Assembly (NCBI RefSeq): GCF_001594015.1
Contig: NZ_LTBC01000003.1
Span: 186,001 to 250,000 of the forward strand
From: Moorella mulderi DSM 14980
Lineage (GTDB): Bacteria > Bacillota > DSM-521 > Neomoorellales > Neomoorellaceae
Direction of reading: 5' to 3'
Length of the DNA stretch: 64,000 nucleotides
The position numbers and the translations under genes are program-made. A model generated the notes under the pieces. It saw nothing but the letters and a program-made list of their open reading frames with translations, had not been told where the DNA came from and did not search any database. This document shows, piece after piece, positions 1 through 9,191 of this stretch (position 1 is its first letter; each line of letters starts with the position of its first letter).

Positions 1-20
1 CAGGAAGATACCTTTTTTCT

Positions 21-563
21 TTAACGCTTCAGGTTGAGGATTAATGCGATTTCACCCTTTCCCCGGCCAAACCGCCGCGCCAGGCTGTCGATACTCTCGC
101 CGGCGGCATGGGCCAGGCGGATTTGCTCCTGGATGCTTAACGTCTCCGGCCCGGGGGTGGTCCCTCCTGCCGGCCCGGCCGCCGTTGTCCTTTCGGGTAC
201 AGCTTTTTCACCCGCCGGCCCGGCGGGCGTCCCTTGAAGATCGGTGGCTTCCGCTCCTGCCGTCCCTCCCGCCAGGGCAGTGGCCAGGTAGGAACGAAAA
301 GTTCCTGGCACCGCTTCGGAGGCGGCAGTCAACTCCTCCAGCCTGGCCGTAAGGGCGGTCACTTCTTCCTGGAGTATTGCCAGGCGTTCGGCCAGCTGTT
401 CGTCACCACCTGTTTGCCCCTGACCGCCCCGGGGGGCAAAGCCCAATGCCGCCGGCTCCCCCGGGTTCCCTTCCCCGGCCAGCAGTATCTTAAAAGCGGG
501 CAGGCAGGTAATTACAATCAATATCGCTCCTGTAACTAAAAAGAGATAAGCCATTTTTACCAC
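21..563 (-). CDS. single-pass membrane protein in the swrB position
   Basis: This 180-residue protein has one N-terminal membrane segment (about residues 5-27), a Pro/Gly/Ala-rich middle with a short coiled coil, and a C-terminal helix-turn-helix-like segment (about 148-180, with SIDSLARRFGRGKGEIALIL). It is the last gene of the operon, directly after fliA. In Bacillus subtilis that place is held by swrB, a bitopic protein that promotes flagellar export-switch assembly. The topology and position match SwrB and DUF6115-type proteins, but I cannot show homology from sequence alone. A role in basal-body maturation is inference. Confidence 0.7.
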   Translation of the reverse strand: MVKMAYLFLVTGAILIVITCLPAFKILLAGEGNPGEPAALGFAPRGGQGQTGGDEQLAERLAILQEEVTALTARLEELTAASEAVPGTFRSYLATALAGGTAGAEATDLQGTPAGPAGEKAVPERTTAAGPAGGTTPGPETLSIQEQIRLAHAAGESIDSLARRFGRGKGEIALILNLKR

Positions 564-1322
564 CTACATAAAATCGGCTAAATAGCGGCGCAGGTTTAAG
601 ATGGCCCGGCCGTGGAGCTGGCAGACCCGGGATTCGGAGACTCCCAGTATTTTGCCGATCTCCTTCAAGGTCAAGCCTTCGTAATAATACAGGGTGAGAA
701 CCAGGCGGTCTTTCTCATTTAAATGCTTGAGACCCTCGATCAGGGCGCGGCGGAGTTCCTCCTGCTCATAACGCCCGGCAGGATCCGGGCTCTGGGGATC
801 GGCCAGCAGTTCTCCCCTGGTTGCTCCCTCTTCCCCTTCCCGGTCAAAGAGAAAGTCTTCCAGGGAAAGGACGGCCATCTGGGAACCCCGTTCCATGAGT
901 TCCTTGAGTTCTTCCACCGTTATCCCTGCCGCCGCCGCCACCGCCGCATCACTAACCTCGCTCCCCTGTTCCTGCTCCAGGCGGCGGTACACCTGGCTCA
1001 CCCGGCGCAGCTTTTCCACCAGGGTGCGGGGGGCCCAGTGGGCCTGGCGCAGGGCATCGAGGATAGCCCCGCGAATGCGCTGGGAGGCAAAGTTTTCAAA
1101 GTTAACGCCCCGGGAGGGATCAAAGCGGTCAATGGCCTCCAGCAGCCCGATTATACCATAGCCAACCAGGTCTTCCTGGTCCAGGTGCCGCGGCGGTTTG
1201 ACTGCCAGGCGGCCCACATGGTATTTCACCAGGGGCAGGTACTTGAGGACCAGTTCCCGGCGCCCGGCCTCCCCGCTCCCGGCCAGGTACGTTGCCCACA
1301 GGGCGCTATCCTTAACAGCCAT
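564..1322 (-). CDS. fliA: flagellar sigma factor sigma-28 (FliA/SigD)
   Basis: This 252-residue protein is an RNA polymerase sigma factor of the sigma-28 class that directs transcription of late flagellar genes. Region 2 is clear (about 25-95, with DLVGYGIIGLLEAIDRFDP and RIRGAILDALR), and a C-terminal region 4 helix-turn-helix contains TLKEIGKILGVSESRVCQLH. Length is typical. It lies 5 bp after the PilZ gene and is co-transcribed with the hook-basal-body genes, so it is made early. Its likely targets in this window are the sigma-28-type promoters before flgM, fliD, fliC and the glycosyltransferase operon. Its anti-sigma factor FlgM is encoded at 49271-49561. Confidence 0.97.
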   Translation of the reverse strand: MAVKDSALWATYLAGSGEAGRRELVLKYLPLVKYHVGRLAVKPPRHLDQEDLVGYGIIGLLEAIDRFDPSRGVNFENFASQRIRGAILDALRQAHWAPRTLVEKLRRVSQVYRRLEQEQGSEVSDAAVAAAAGITVEELKELMERGSQMAVLSLEDFLFDREGEEGATRGELLADPQSPDPAGRYEQEELRRALIEGLKHLNEKDRLVLTLYYYEGLTLKEIGKILGVSESRVCQLHGRAILNLRRYLADFM

Positions 1323-1327
1323 TTTCC

Positions 1328-1987
1328 CTAGCTCCTCTGGCGCCTTTCTTCTAGCAGCCGCTGGAAAACAAAGGCAATGATCTGGTCTTCCTGCCTTTCG
1401 CTGATACCCTCAAAGGCCACACCCACTTCATAACGCGTCACGCCGTCTATTTCCCGCGGGGCCACGCGCTTGACTCGCCCCGCCAGGCGCATGGGCATAT
1501 GGCGGCGGCGACCAGGCAGGTGAAGTTCCAGGTAAAGGAGGTCGCCCACCTCAACGGGGTCCCGGAGGACCAGTTGCGCACCGCCGCCACTTATATCTAC
1601 CGTTACCCCCCTTTTATGGGGCCGGGGCGGGCGGTAGGGCCAGTCGTCCTTCAGCCAGACGGCATAACGAAATTCCAGGGCCGCCTTGGCCCGCACGTGG
1701 GAGCGCGCCTGGATGCGCCGGTAATCATCCGGGTAGGCCAGGTAGTAAAGGGGGGGCTCTCCCGGCAGGTAACGCTGTACTTTAGTAGTGAATTCATAAC
1801 GGGCATCCTGCCGGTTGCAGGCAACCTCGACTACTCTCCCCGGTGCCAGGACTAGTTCATCACTCCCCGGAGCAAGGACGGCAAAGCCATCTTCCCCCGT
1901 ATCCTGGATAATGGTGCGGAAATCTTTACTGCCAGGAGTTTTGATGATTATGGGTAAATTTATCATAATAAAGTTTGGCCTGGCCAT
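1328..1987 (-). CDS. PilZ-domain c-di-GMP receptor, YcgR-type flagellar brake
   Basis: This 219-residue protein has an N-terminal YcgR-like beta domain (about 1-85) and a C-terminal PilZ domain. Both c-di-GMP-binding motifs are present: the RRxxxR type at R90-R95 and DxSxxG at D131, S133 and G136. YcgR-type proteins bind c-di-GMP and slow or stop the motor through MotA/FliG. The gene sits between flhG and fliA, inside the operon whose leader carries a c-di-GMP riboswitch. The same second messenger could therefore act on both operon transcription and the finished motor. Confidence 0.93.
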   Translation of the reverse strand: MARPNFIMINLPIIIKTPGSKDFRTIIQDTGEDGFAVLAPGSDELVLAPGRVVEVACNRQDARYEFTTKVQRYLPGEPPLYYLAYPDDYRRIQARSHVRAKAALEFRYAVWLKDDWPYRPPRPHKRGVTVDISGGGAQLVLRDPVEVGDLLYLELHLPGRRRHMPMRLAGRVKRVAPREIDGVTRYEVGVAFEGISERQEDQIIAFVFQRLLEERRQRS

Positions 1988-2001
1988 GATGCCTCCCCTT
2001 C

Positions 2002-2844
2002 TTATCTTCCCAGCAAACGGCCTAGGCGCTGCCAGAATCCCTGGCTCCGGCCTGCCGGCAGTTCCTGGCCCTGGAGCCTGGCGGCGGCTTCTTCCAGGGC
2101 CTGGGCCGCCGGGCAGCGGGGATATAATTCGCTAAATGGCTGCTGGCATCGCACCGCCTGGCCTACCCGGGGGTCCTCGGGAATAATCCCCAGCAACGGC
2201 AGTTCCAGCTGCAAAAAACGGCGGCAGGCACCCTGGAGTCGCCCGGCGGCCTGCTGGCCCTCCAGCTTATTCGCAGCCCTGTTAACGAGAAGATGCATGC
2301 TTACTTTTAAACGCTGCAATCCTTTGATTAAGCCATAGGCATCGGTTATGGAAGTAGGTTCCGGCGTTGCTACCACAATGGCTTCCCCGGCGGCAGCCGC
2401 AAAGCTGAAAACCGTCCGGGAAATGCCGGCACCAGAATCGACCAGGATTATATCCACCTCAGTCGCTAGCAACGCCAGGTCATGAATAAGCCGGTCGCGG
2501 GCCAGGGGGTCCAGGTCGGCCAGTTCCTGGATACCGGAGGCCCCCGGCACCAGGAGCAGGTCATGGGGGCCGCGGATAATCACTTCCTCTAAACTACACT
2601 GCCCACCGATGACTTCCCTCAGGCTGTAACGGGGTACCAGGCCCATGAGGATATCCACATTGGCCAGGCCCAGATCGGCATCAAAGAGGAGGGTCCGCCG
2701 GCCCTGGCGGGCCAGGATCAGGCCCAGGTTAACGGCAATATTGGTCTTGCCCACGCCGCCTTTACCGCTGGCTATGGCAATGACCCGGGACCGCTCCTCC
2801 AGCCGTTTGTACACCAGTTTACGCAGCCTGCCCGCCTGGTCCAT
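2002..2844 (-). CDS. flhG: MinD-like ATPase controlling flagellar number
   Basis: This is a 280-residue ParA/MinD-family ATPase with a deviant Walker A motif, KGGVGKT (residues 28-34), FDADLGLANVDILMG after it, and a VDSGAGI switch region. FlhG (YlxH) partners FlhF and sets flagellar number and placement. The frame stays open to 2916, but the ATG at 2844 has a purine-rich ribosome site and leaves only a 26 bp overlap with flhF. The longer version would overlap by about 98 bp. Confidence 0.93.
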   Translation of the reverse strand: MDQAGRLRKLVYKRLEERSRVIAIASGKGGVGKTNIAVNLGLILARQGRRTLLFDADLGLANVDILMGLVPRYSLREVIGGQCSLEEVIIRGPHDLLLVPGASGIQELADLDPLARDRLIHDLALLATEVDIILVDSGAGISRTVFSFAAAAGEAIVVATPEPTSITDAYGLIKGLQRLKVSMHLLVNRAANKLEGQQAAGRLQGACRRFLQLELPLLGIIPEDPRVGQAVRCQQPFSELYPRCPAAQALEEAAARLQGQELPAGRSQGFWQRLGRLLGR

Positions 2845-3988
2845 CTTTTGCCACCGCTTCCCAGATGCGCCTGGCCAGGAGGTGGGGATCGGCCGGTTCG
2901 AGGTCATCAGGTACATCCTGGCCGGTAGTTATATAAGCCAGGGGTACTCCCGCCGCCGCGGCTACGGTGAGCATTACCCCCGGGCAGCTTGTCTCGTCGA
3001 GTTTGGTGAAAATCAACCGGTTGTATTTGAGGCTGCGGAAATTTTCCACCGCCCGGAGCAGGTCTTGGCGCCTGGTGGCGCAGCTCAAGACCAGGTATAC
3101 CTCCCGCTCAGGAACAACCTCCAGGAACCCCCGTGTTTCCGCCAGCATAGCTTTATTTTCCGGGGCCCGGCCGGCGGTATCGACTAAAACTACATCGCAG
3201 TGCTTTAAGTTTTCCAGGGATGCGCGCAATTCCCGTGGTGTCATGGCCACCTCCAGGGGCAGGCCCATAATTTCGGCATAGGTCTTGAGCTGGTCCACGG
3301 CCCCTATGCGGTAAGTATCCAAGGTAATCAGGCCAACCTTTTGCTCCTGGTAAAGGCTGTAGCGGGCCGCTATCTTGGCCAGGGTAGTTGTCTTGCCCAC
3401 GCCGGTGGGGCCGATAAAGGCCTGGACCCGCTGCCGGGACTGGGACGCTACCTGGTGGCTTAAGTGGTCGGCCAGGCGGCTACGGATGACATCGCCGATA
3501 ATTTCTGTCCCGCCGGTGGTCTCAATACCATCTAAAAGTAAAGCCACCAGCTCCTCCTCTAGCTCCTGGGCCAGCAGGCGCTGCCGCAAGGCTAACAGGT
3601 GTTCCGGTACCGGAGCGCTGCCGGGCCGGACCAGGCGGTTAAGAGCGGCTTTGATCTCGGCCAGTTCCCGCTGCAGCCCCTCCAGGCCGTACCGGCCGCT
3701 ATTTCTTCCTCCGGCAGGGCTCACTGCCCCGGCAGGCGTTACCTCACCCTTGCCGTTCCCTGGCTGTAACGCCGCCTTACCTGCCGGCGCCTCCGGCTGC
3801 GATAAACGCCTTTCCGGCGCCTCCTCCAGGGCCGCCGTCACTTCCAGGCGGGGCGGTAAAAAGAAACCCTTCAGCCCTGGCTGGCGTACCTGGCGGGTGG
3901 CCACAATAACTGCCTCCGGCCCCAGGTCACGGCGGATGGCCAGGTATGCTTCTTGCATATCGCGGGCAAGATAGCGTTTAATCTTCAC
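2819..3988 (-). CDS. flhF: SRP-family GTPase FlhF
   Basis: This 389-residue protein belongs to the SRP GTPase family and guides where flagella are assembled. The variable basic B domain (about 50-100) is followed by N and G domains. G1 is GPTGVGKTT (193-201), with DTYRIGA (224-230) and DTAGR (270-274) downstream, and a TKLDE guanine-specificity motif near the end. Its start overlaps the end of flhA by 4 bp, so the two are translationally coupled. Confidence 0.96.
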   Translation of the reverse strand: MKIKRYLARDMQEAYLAIRRDLGPEAVIVATRQVRQPGLKGFFLPPRLEVTAALEEAPERRLSQPEAPAGKAALQPGNGKGEVTPAGAVSPAGGRNSGRYGLEGLQRELAEIKAALNRLVRPGSAPVPEHLLALRQRLLAQELEEELVALLLDGIETTGGTEIIGDVIRSRLADHLSHQVASQSRQRVQAFIGPTGVGKTTTLAKIAARYSLYQEQKVGLITLDTYRIGAVDQLKTYAEIMGLPLEVAMTPRELRASLENLKHCDVVLVDTAGRAPENKAMLAETRGFLEVVPEREVYLVLSCATRRQDLLRAVENFRSLKYNRLIFTKLDETSCPGVMLTVAAAAGVPLAYITTGQDVPDDLEPADPHLLARRIWEAVAKDGPGGQAA

Positions 3989-6057
3989 GCCACATTCACC
4001 GCCTCTACGGCCTCAACTTCCAGGCCTAGTTCCAGTTCGTTATAGGCCAGGACCGGGACATAGGGTAAAGAACGCTGGAGCAACCGCCGCAAAGGCAGGC
4101 GGACCCTGGCCGAGCATAAGATTACCGGCTGGACGCCGCCAATGGCGGCTTTCTCCACGGCCTGTCCCAGCCTGTTAAAGAGTTCCCGGGCCATCTCCGG
4201 GGCCAGGGCCGGGAAATTACCCTGGGAGGTGGGCTGGATGGCCTCCACCAGCTTCTGCTCCAGCTGGGGGTGGAGGGTAATGGCCGTGAGCTTGCCCTCC
4301 CGGGCATACTGCCGGCTGATGGTGCGGCTCAGGGCCTGGCGCGCCGCCCCGAGAAGGTAATCCGGCTCCCGGCTGGTGCGGGCGGCGTCGGCCAGGGCTT
4401 CCAGGATACTTACCAGGTCACGGATGGGCACCTGTTCCTGGAGGAGGCCGGCCAGTACCTTCTGTACCTCGCCTACCGTCAGGAGATCTGGCACCAGTTC
4501 CTCAACCACTGCCGGGTTATTCTCCTTGATTTTATCCAGGAGTTCCCTGGTTTCCTGGCGGCCCATGAGTTCAGCGGCATGGGTCTTGATAAATTCCGTC
4601 AAATGGGTAATGAGGACGGTAGTAGCATCGACAACGGTGAAACCGGCCAATTCCACTTCCTGGCGCCTGGCCGCCGGTACCCACCAGGCCGGCAGGCCAA
4701 AGGTAGGTTCCCGGGTAGCTATACCTCCCGGCGGTCCCTCGTTACCGGCCGGGTTCATGACCAGAAGATGGCCGGGCTGGATTTCCCCCCGGGCCGCTTC
4801 CACGCCCCGCAGCTTGAATATATAACCGTGGGGCGGTAACTGCAGGTTATCGCGGATGCGAATGGGCCTGACGTATATGCCCATCTCGGTGGCACACTGG
4901 CGCCGCACGGCCGCCAGGCGGTCCAGCAGGTCGCCCCCTTCGGTTTCATCGGCCAGGGGAATCAGGCCGTAGCCGATTTCCACCTCCAGGGGGTCCACCT
5001 GGAAAAAGCTCAAAACATTCTCCGGCTGGCGCTGGGAAGCCTTTTGGGCCGCAGCCGTTTCCTGCCGGCGCTGGCCCTGCATCCTTTCCTCCCTGGCCAG
5101 GGCATAAGCGGCATAGCCCACCCCGCCGGCCATAATGAAAAAGGTCAGGTGGGGCATCCCCGGCAAAAGACCCATCAGGAAAAGGATGGCAGCCACCAGA
5201 CCGGCAATGCGGGGAAAGCCCGTTAGCTGGCCGATTACCTCTCTGCCAAAATTGTCCAGGGCCCCGGAGCGGGTCACCAGAATGCCGGTCCCGGTGGAAA
5301 CCATGAGGGCCGGCAGCTGGCTCACCAGGCCGTCGCCAATGGTCAGGCGGGTGTAAGTCTGCAGGGCTTCCATAAAGGGCATCTTCAGCTGCCAGACACC
5401 GATGGCCAACCCCCCCAGGATGTTAATGGCCGTAATGATCAGGCCGGCAATGGCATCTCCCCGGACAAACTTGCTGGCGCCGTCCATGGCACCGTAAAAG
5501 TCGGCTTCCCGCTGCAGTTCCCGCCGCCTGGCCCGGGCTTCGTCCTCCGTCAGCAGGCCGGCATTGAGGTCGGCATCGATGCTCATCTGCTTGCCGGGCA
5601 TGGCGTCCAGGGTAAAGCGGGCCGCCACTTCGGCCACCCGCTGGGCGCCGCTGGTAATGACGATAAACTGGATGATGGTAATGATCAGGAATATGACAAA
5701 GCCGACGATATAATTCCCCCGGACGACAAAGCTGCCAAAGGTTTCGATAACATGACCGGCATCGGCCCGGCTTAAAATCAACCTGGTGGAGGAGATGTTG
5801 AGGGACAGGCGAAACAGGGTCACCACCAGCAGCAGGGAAGGAAAGACGGAAAAATCCAGGCTCCGGGAGACAAACATGGTTGTCAGGAGGATAACCATGC
5901 TTACGCCCAAGCTGACGATGAGCAGGAAGTCCATGACCAGGGGACTGACGGGAATGACGATGAGCATGACTACCCCCAGGACCAGGGCCGCTACCAGGAT
6001 GTCATTATATGGATTGAGACGCCTCAGGGCGCCAATCAGGCCGGTATTTGCCGCCAT
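3985..6057 (-). CDS. flhA: flagellar type III export gate protein FlhA
   Basis: This 690-residue protein is FlhA of the FHIPEP family, the large export-gate component. The N-terminal half (about 17-320) has many hydrophobic segments. The C-terminal cytoplasmic domain begins near 340 and docks chaperone-substrate complexes. Length is normal. A GGAGGAAAAA site lies upstream of the ATG at 6057. The gap to flhB is occupied by a 252 bp near-palindrome, so the usual tight flhB-flhA coupling is lost. Confidence 0.97.
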   Translation of the reverse strand: MAANTGLIGALRRLNPYNDILVAALVLGVVMLIVIPVSPLVMDFLLIVSLGVSMVILLTTMFVSRSLDFSVFPSLLLVVTLFRLSLNISSTRLILSRADAGHVIETFGSFVVRGNYIVGFVIFLIITIIQFIVITSGAQRVAEVAARFTLDAMPGKQMSIDADLNAGLLTEDEARARRRELQREADFYGAMDGASKFVRGDAIAGLIITAINILGGLAIGVWQLKMPFMEALQTYTRLTIGDGLVSQLPALMVSTGTGILVTRSGALDNFGREVIGQLTGFPRIAGLVAAILFLMGLLPGMPHLTFFIMAGGVGYAAYALAREERMQGQRRQETAAAQKASQRQPENVLSFFQVDPLEVEIGYGLIPLADETEGGDLLDRLAAVRRQCATEMGIYVRPIRIRDNLQLPPHGYIFKLRGVEAARGEIQPGHLLVMNPAGNEGPPGGIATREPTFGLPAWWVPAARRQEVELAGFTVVDATTVLITHLTEFIKTHAAELMGRQETRELLDKIKENNPAVVEELVPDLLTVGEVQKVLAGLLQEQVPIRDLVSILEALADAARTSREPDYLLGAARQALSRTISRQYAREGKLTAITLHPQLEQKLVEAIQPTSQGNFPALAPEMARELFNRLGQAVEKAAIGGVQPVILCSARVRLPLRRLLQRSLPYVPVLAYNELELGLEVEAVEAVNVA

Positions 6058-6087
6058 AGAGCAGTTTTTCCTCCGTATACCTGTATT

Positions 6088-6339
6088 AGGAGGATATGTC
6101 CCTCCGCCGCTCAGAAGTTACGCGCCGCCAGGACGACGGCTCGGTTCGGACCGCTACACACCGCCTGCGGATTGCCCATGAACAGGCTCCTGGTTCCGCC
6201 GACTTTACTCCCTCTATGAGATTACGTTATTCCCTCACAAAGGTACGTTCAGGGTGCTTAAGCGGCGGTAGCGGTGACCTCACTTCGCCTGTCCTGTTGC
6301 CGGCGCTCCACTATTCGCGGCTCCGGGACATATCCTCCT
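6088..6339. repeat. 252 bp imperfect palindrome between flhB and flhA (MITE-like)
   Basis: The ends are perfect 15 bp inverted repeats: AGGAGGATATGTCCC at 6088-6102 and GGGACATATCCTCCT at 6325-6339. The similarity continues inward with mismatches: GCCGC, CAGGAC, ACCGCTAC and CCGCC recur as inverted pairs at matching distances. Almost the whole segment could therefore fold into one long hairpin on either strand. No credible ORF lies inside. A small non-autonomous transposable element or a structured RNA between flhB and flhA would both fit. No clear target-site duplication is visible. Confidence 0.75.
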
Positions 6340-6352
6340 CCTTCAATTGACT

Positions 6353-7432
6353 CTACAACCTCCCCCGCAAACGATAGATCTGGGCCAGGATCTCCGCCAC
6401 CGCCTGGTAGAGGGCTACCGGGATTTCCTGGCCCAGTTCCACCTGGCGATATAGGGCCCGGGCCACCGGCGGGTTGGCGACTATTGGGACGTTATGCCGG
6501 CGGGCTACGGCCTTGATCCGCTCGGCTATGCTGCCTGCCCCCTTGGCCACCACCCGCGGCGCCCCTTCTGTTTCCCGGTAACGCAGGGCCACGGCCACGT
6601 GGATAGGGTTGGTGATGACCACAGTGGCTTCAGGCACGGCGTGCATCATACGGTGCCGGGCGAGCCTCCTCTGTTTCTCCCTCAGGCGCGAGCGGACCAG
6701 GGGATCGCCTTCCATCTGCTTCATTTCTTCCTTTACTTCCTGCCTGGTCATTCTTAAATTGCGTTGAAACTCGCGCCGCTGAAAGATGTAGTCGGCTGCC
6801 GCCAGGCTTAAGAATACGGCCAGGGCTCCCAGCCCCACCCGGTAGAGGAGCTGGCCCACCAGGTCCAGGGCTGCCGGGAGGCCCATATCGACGGTCATTA
6901 ATAACCGGTTAAACTGCCCCTTGACCAGGGTCCAGACCACCAGGCTTACCACTACTACCTTGCTCAGGCTTTTAATGAGCTCCATGAGGGCGCGGCGGGA
7001 AAAGAAACGCTGCAGCCCTTTCACCGGGTCCAGGTTTTCCAGGCGCGGCATAATGGGGTCCAGGGAAAAAATGAAACCCGTCTGGGCAAAATTGGCCGCC
7101 AGGCCCACGGCTGCCGCCAGCAGCAGCAGGGGTGCCAGGAGCAGGCCGGCCTTAAAAGCAAGGTGGCTGAAGATAGCCATCAGGACTTTCCCATCCAGGT
7201 CCTGCCTCCAACCGTCCTGAAAAACACGGCTGATGAGGTCAGCCATCTCCAGGTAAAAGGCCTCCCGGCGCCAGTAGAGATAAATAATACTTACCAGCAA
7301 GACCAGGGCGGCGCTCAGGTCATTGCTCCGGGCGACCTGGCCTTTGCGGCGTACTTCCTGGAGGCGGTGGGGCGTAGCCTCCTCAGTCTTTTCTTCAGCA
7401 AAGAGCTGCAGGTCTATTTTGCCTTCCATCAA
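6353..7432 (-). CDS. flhB: flagellar export switch protein FlhB (NPIH variant)
   Basis: This 359-residue protein has four membrane segments in the first 215 residues and a cytoplasmic autocleavage domain. FlhB changes export specificity from rod/hook to filament substrates after cleaving itself within an NPTH motif. Here the motif reads N275-P276-I277-H278, with Ile for Thr (codons AAC CCT ATC CAC). The catalytic Asn-Pro pair is kept. The start overlaps the end of fliR by 4 bp. Confidence 0.96.
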   Translation of the reverse strand: MMEGKIDLQLFAEEKTEEATPHRLQEVRRKGQVARSNDLSAALVLLVSIIYLYWRREAFYLEMADLISRVFQDGWRQDLDGKVLMAIFSHLAFKAGLLLAPLLLLAAAVGLAANFAQTGFIFSLDPIMPRLENLDPVKGLQRFFSRRALMELIKSLSKVVVVSLVVWTLVKGQFNRLLMTVDMGLPAALDLVGQLLYRVGLGALAVFLSLAAADYIFQRREFQRNLRMTRQEVKEEMKQMEGDPLVRSRLREKQRRLARHRMMHAVPEATVVITNPIHVAVALRYRETEGAPRVVAKGAGSIAERIKAVARRHNVPIVANPPVARALYRQVELGQEIPVALYQAVAEILAQIYRLRGRL

Positions 7433-8196
7433 CGGGGCCAGCTCCGCAGTAACAGGGCCAGGTCATGTTCCATCTGGCTGAAAAGATTATGAAATACTGT
7501 TGCCAGTATAGGTAAAATGGCGATTAAGACCAGGAGGCCCAGCCCTATTTTCAAAGGGAATCCCAGGATAAAGACATTCAGCTGGGGTACCGTCCGGGCA
7601 ATTAAACTTAAGGCCAGGTCGGCAATAAGGAGAACCACTATTACCGGCGCCGCGATGCGCACCGCCAGGCTGAACATACCGCTAAAGAGCTTGACCACGG
7701 CCCAGGCGATATTACCGTCAAAATGCACCCCTCCCAGGGGCAGGAGGCGGAAGCTCTCCTGCAGGGCCAGGAGCAGGGTGTGGTGGCCGTCCAGCTGGAA
7801 GAACAGGAGTAAACCCAGGATGGCAAAGAACTGGCCCATTAGGGTAGTTGAGGTAGCATTCTGGGGGTCAAAGAGGCTGGCCATCCCCAGGCCCATATGC
7901 AGGTCCAGGAGCTGTCCGGCTACCTGGATGGCGCTGAAGATCAGGGTGGCCAGGTAGCCCAGAGCCAGGCCGGCCATGGATTCGTTCAAGACGGCCAGGG
8001 CATAGGCCCCGGTACCGGTAAAGGTTGGCTGCCCGGCCGGTAAAACAGGGAACAGGAGCATAGATACCAGCAACCCCAGGCCGGCCTTCACCAGGGGCGG
8101 AACCCCACGGATGCCGAAGAAGGGGGCAGTCACGAAAAAGGATGTCGTCCGGACCAGGACCAGGAAAAAAAGCTCTGCCTGGGCTAGATAGATCAT
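7429..8196 (-). CDS. fliR: flagellar export gate protein FliR
   Basis: This 255-residue, very hydrophobic protein has about six membrane segments and the length and features of FliR, for example NESMAGLALGYLATLIFSAI and GLGMASLFDPQNA. FliR forms the helical export gate with FliP and FliQ in the centre of the MS ring. It starts 1 bp after fliQ ends and overlaps flhB by 4 bp, the standard gene order. Confidence 0.95.
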   Translation of the reverse strand: MIYLAQAELFFLVLVRTTSFFVTAPFFGIRGVPPLVKAGLGLLVSMLLFPVLPAGQPTFTGTGAYALAVLNESMAGLALGYLATLIFSAIQVAGQLLDLHMGLGMASLFDPQNATSTTLMGQFFAILGLLLFFQLDGHHTLLLALQESFRLLPLGGVHFDGNIAWAVVKLFSGMFSLAVRIAAPVIVVLLIADLALSLIARTVPQLNVFILGFPLKIGLGLLVLIAILPILATVFHNLFSQMEHDLALLLRSWPR

Positions 8197-8197
8197 G

Positions 8198-8467
8198 TTA
8201 TTTCACCAGGCTCCCCAGGTTGCCGAAGATCCCGGTTGTAAACTGAATTAGAGTATTGAGCATCCAGGAGCCCAGCAGCAGCATCCCCAGGATGACGGCA
8301 ACAATCTTTGGTACAAAGGTCAGGGTCTGCTCCTGGATCTGGGTGGTGGCCTGGAGGATGCTGATCCCAACCCCCACGATCAGGCTCAGGCCCAGGGCAG
8401 GTGCCGCCAGCAGCAGGGCGGTGGTCAGGGCCTCCCGCGCCAGGTGAATGACGAACTCCTGGGTCAT
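8198..8467 (-). CDS. fliQ: flagellar export gate protein FliQ
   Basis: This 89-residue protein has two membrane hairpin segments and the family signature GVGISILQATTQIQEQTLTFVPKI. The frame is open to 8494, but the ATG at 8467 gives the usual FliQ length and follows a GGGGGAAG ribosome site. It sits between fliP and fliR. Confidence 0.95.
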   Translation of the reverse strand: MTQEFVIHLAREALTTALLLAAPALGLSLIVGVGISILQATTQIQEQTLTFVPKIVAVILGMLLLGSWMLNTLIQFTTGIFGNLGSLVK

Positions 8468-8528
8468 GTTTCTTCCCCCGTTCGTTTGTTTCAATCCTCG
8501 CCCGGCAGGCCGGCCGGGCAGGAGCGGC

Positions 8529-9191
8529 CTAAAAACTCTCCAGCAGGGACTTGACTACCAGGTACCAGCCGTCGACGAGGACAAAAAGCATGAGTTTAAA
8601 GGGCAGGGAGATCATCACCGGCGGTACCATAAACATGCCCATGGCCATTAGGGTGCTGGCAATTACCAGGTCGATAATCAGGAAAGGAATGTAGATCAAA
8701 AAACCCATCTGGAAGGCCGTCTTCAGCTCGCTGATGATAAAGGCCGGGATGAGGACGTGCATGGGCACGTCGTCACGGGTGCGGGGCTGGGCCATGCCCG
8801 ACATGCGGACAAATAAGGCCAGGTCTTTTTCCCGCGTCTGGCGGTACATGAACTCCCGCACCGGTTTTGCCCCGGCAGCCAGGGCCTGCTCCTGGGTGAT
8901 CTGCCCGGCCAGGTAAGGGTCAATGGCCTGGGTCTTGACCTGGTTATATACCGGCGCCATGATAAAGAAGGTTAAGAACAGGGCCAAGCCGATCAGCACC
9001 TGGTTGGGCGGTGTTTGCTGGGTGGCCAGGGCGCTGCGCACAAAAGACAGGACAATGATAATCCGGGTAAAGGAGGTCATGAGCAGCAGGATGGCCGGCA
9101 CCAGGGCCAGTACCGTCAGCAGGACCAGGATTCTGACGGTATCCACCACCTGCCGGGGATCGGTGGTCTGGATTAAACTGTTAATCTCCAT
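8529..9191 (-). CDS. fliP: flagellar export gate protein FliP
   Basis: This 220-residue protein has four main hydrophobic segments and strong FliP signatures ([20 protein letters not shown] and [13 protein letters not shown]). Five FliP subunits form the core of the export gate. The N-terminus is short, as in Bacillus-type FliP. Its start overlaps the fliO end by 11 bp. Confidence 0.97.
   Translation of the reverse strand: MEINSLIQTTDPRQVVDTVRILVLLTVLALVPAILLLMTSFTRIIIVLSFVRSALATQQTPPNQVLIGLALFLTFFIMAPVYNQVKTQAIDPYLAGQITQEQALAAGAKPVREFMYRQTREKDLALFVRMSGMAQPRTRDDVPMHVLIPAFIISELKTAFQMGFLIYIPFLIIDLVIASTLMAMGMFMVPPVMISLPFKLMLFVLVDGWYLVVKSLLESF

Noticed and set aside
6096-6516. Small plus-strand ORFs across the flhB-flhA gap
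   Set aside because: They run through a palindrome and into the antisense of flhB, with no ribosome site or recognisable product.
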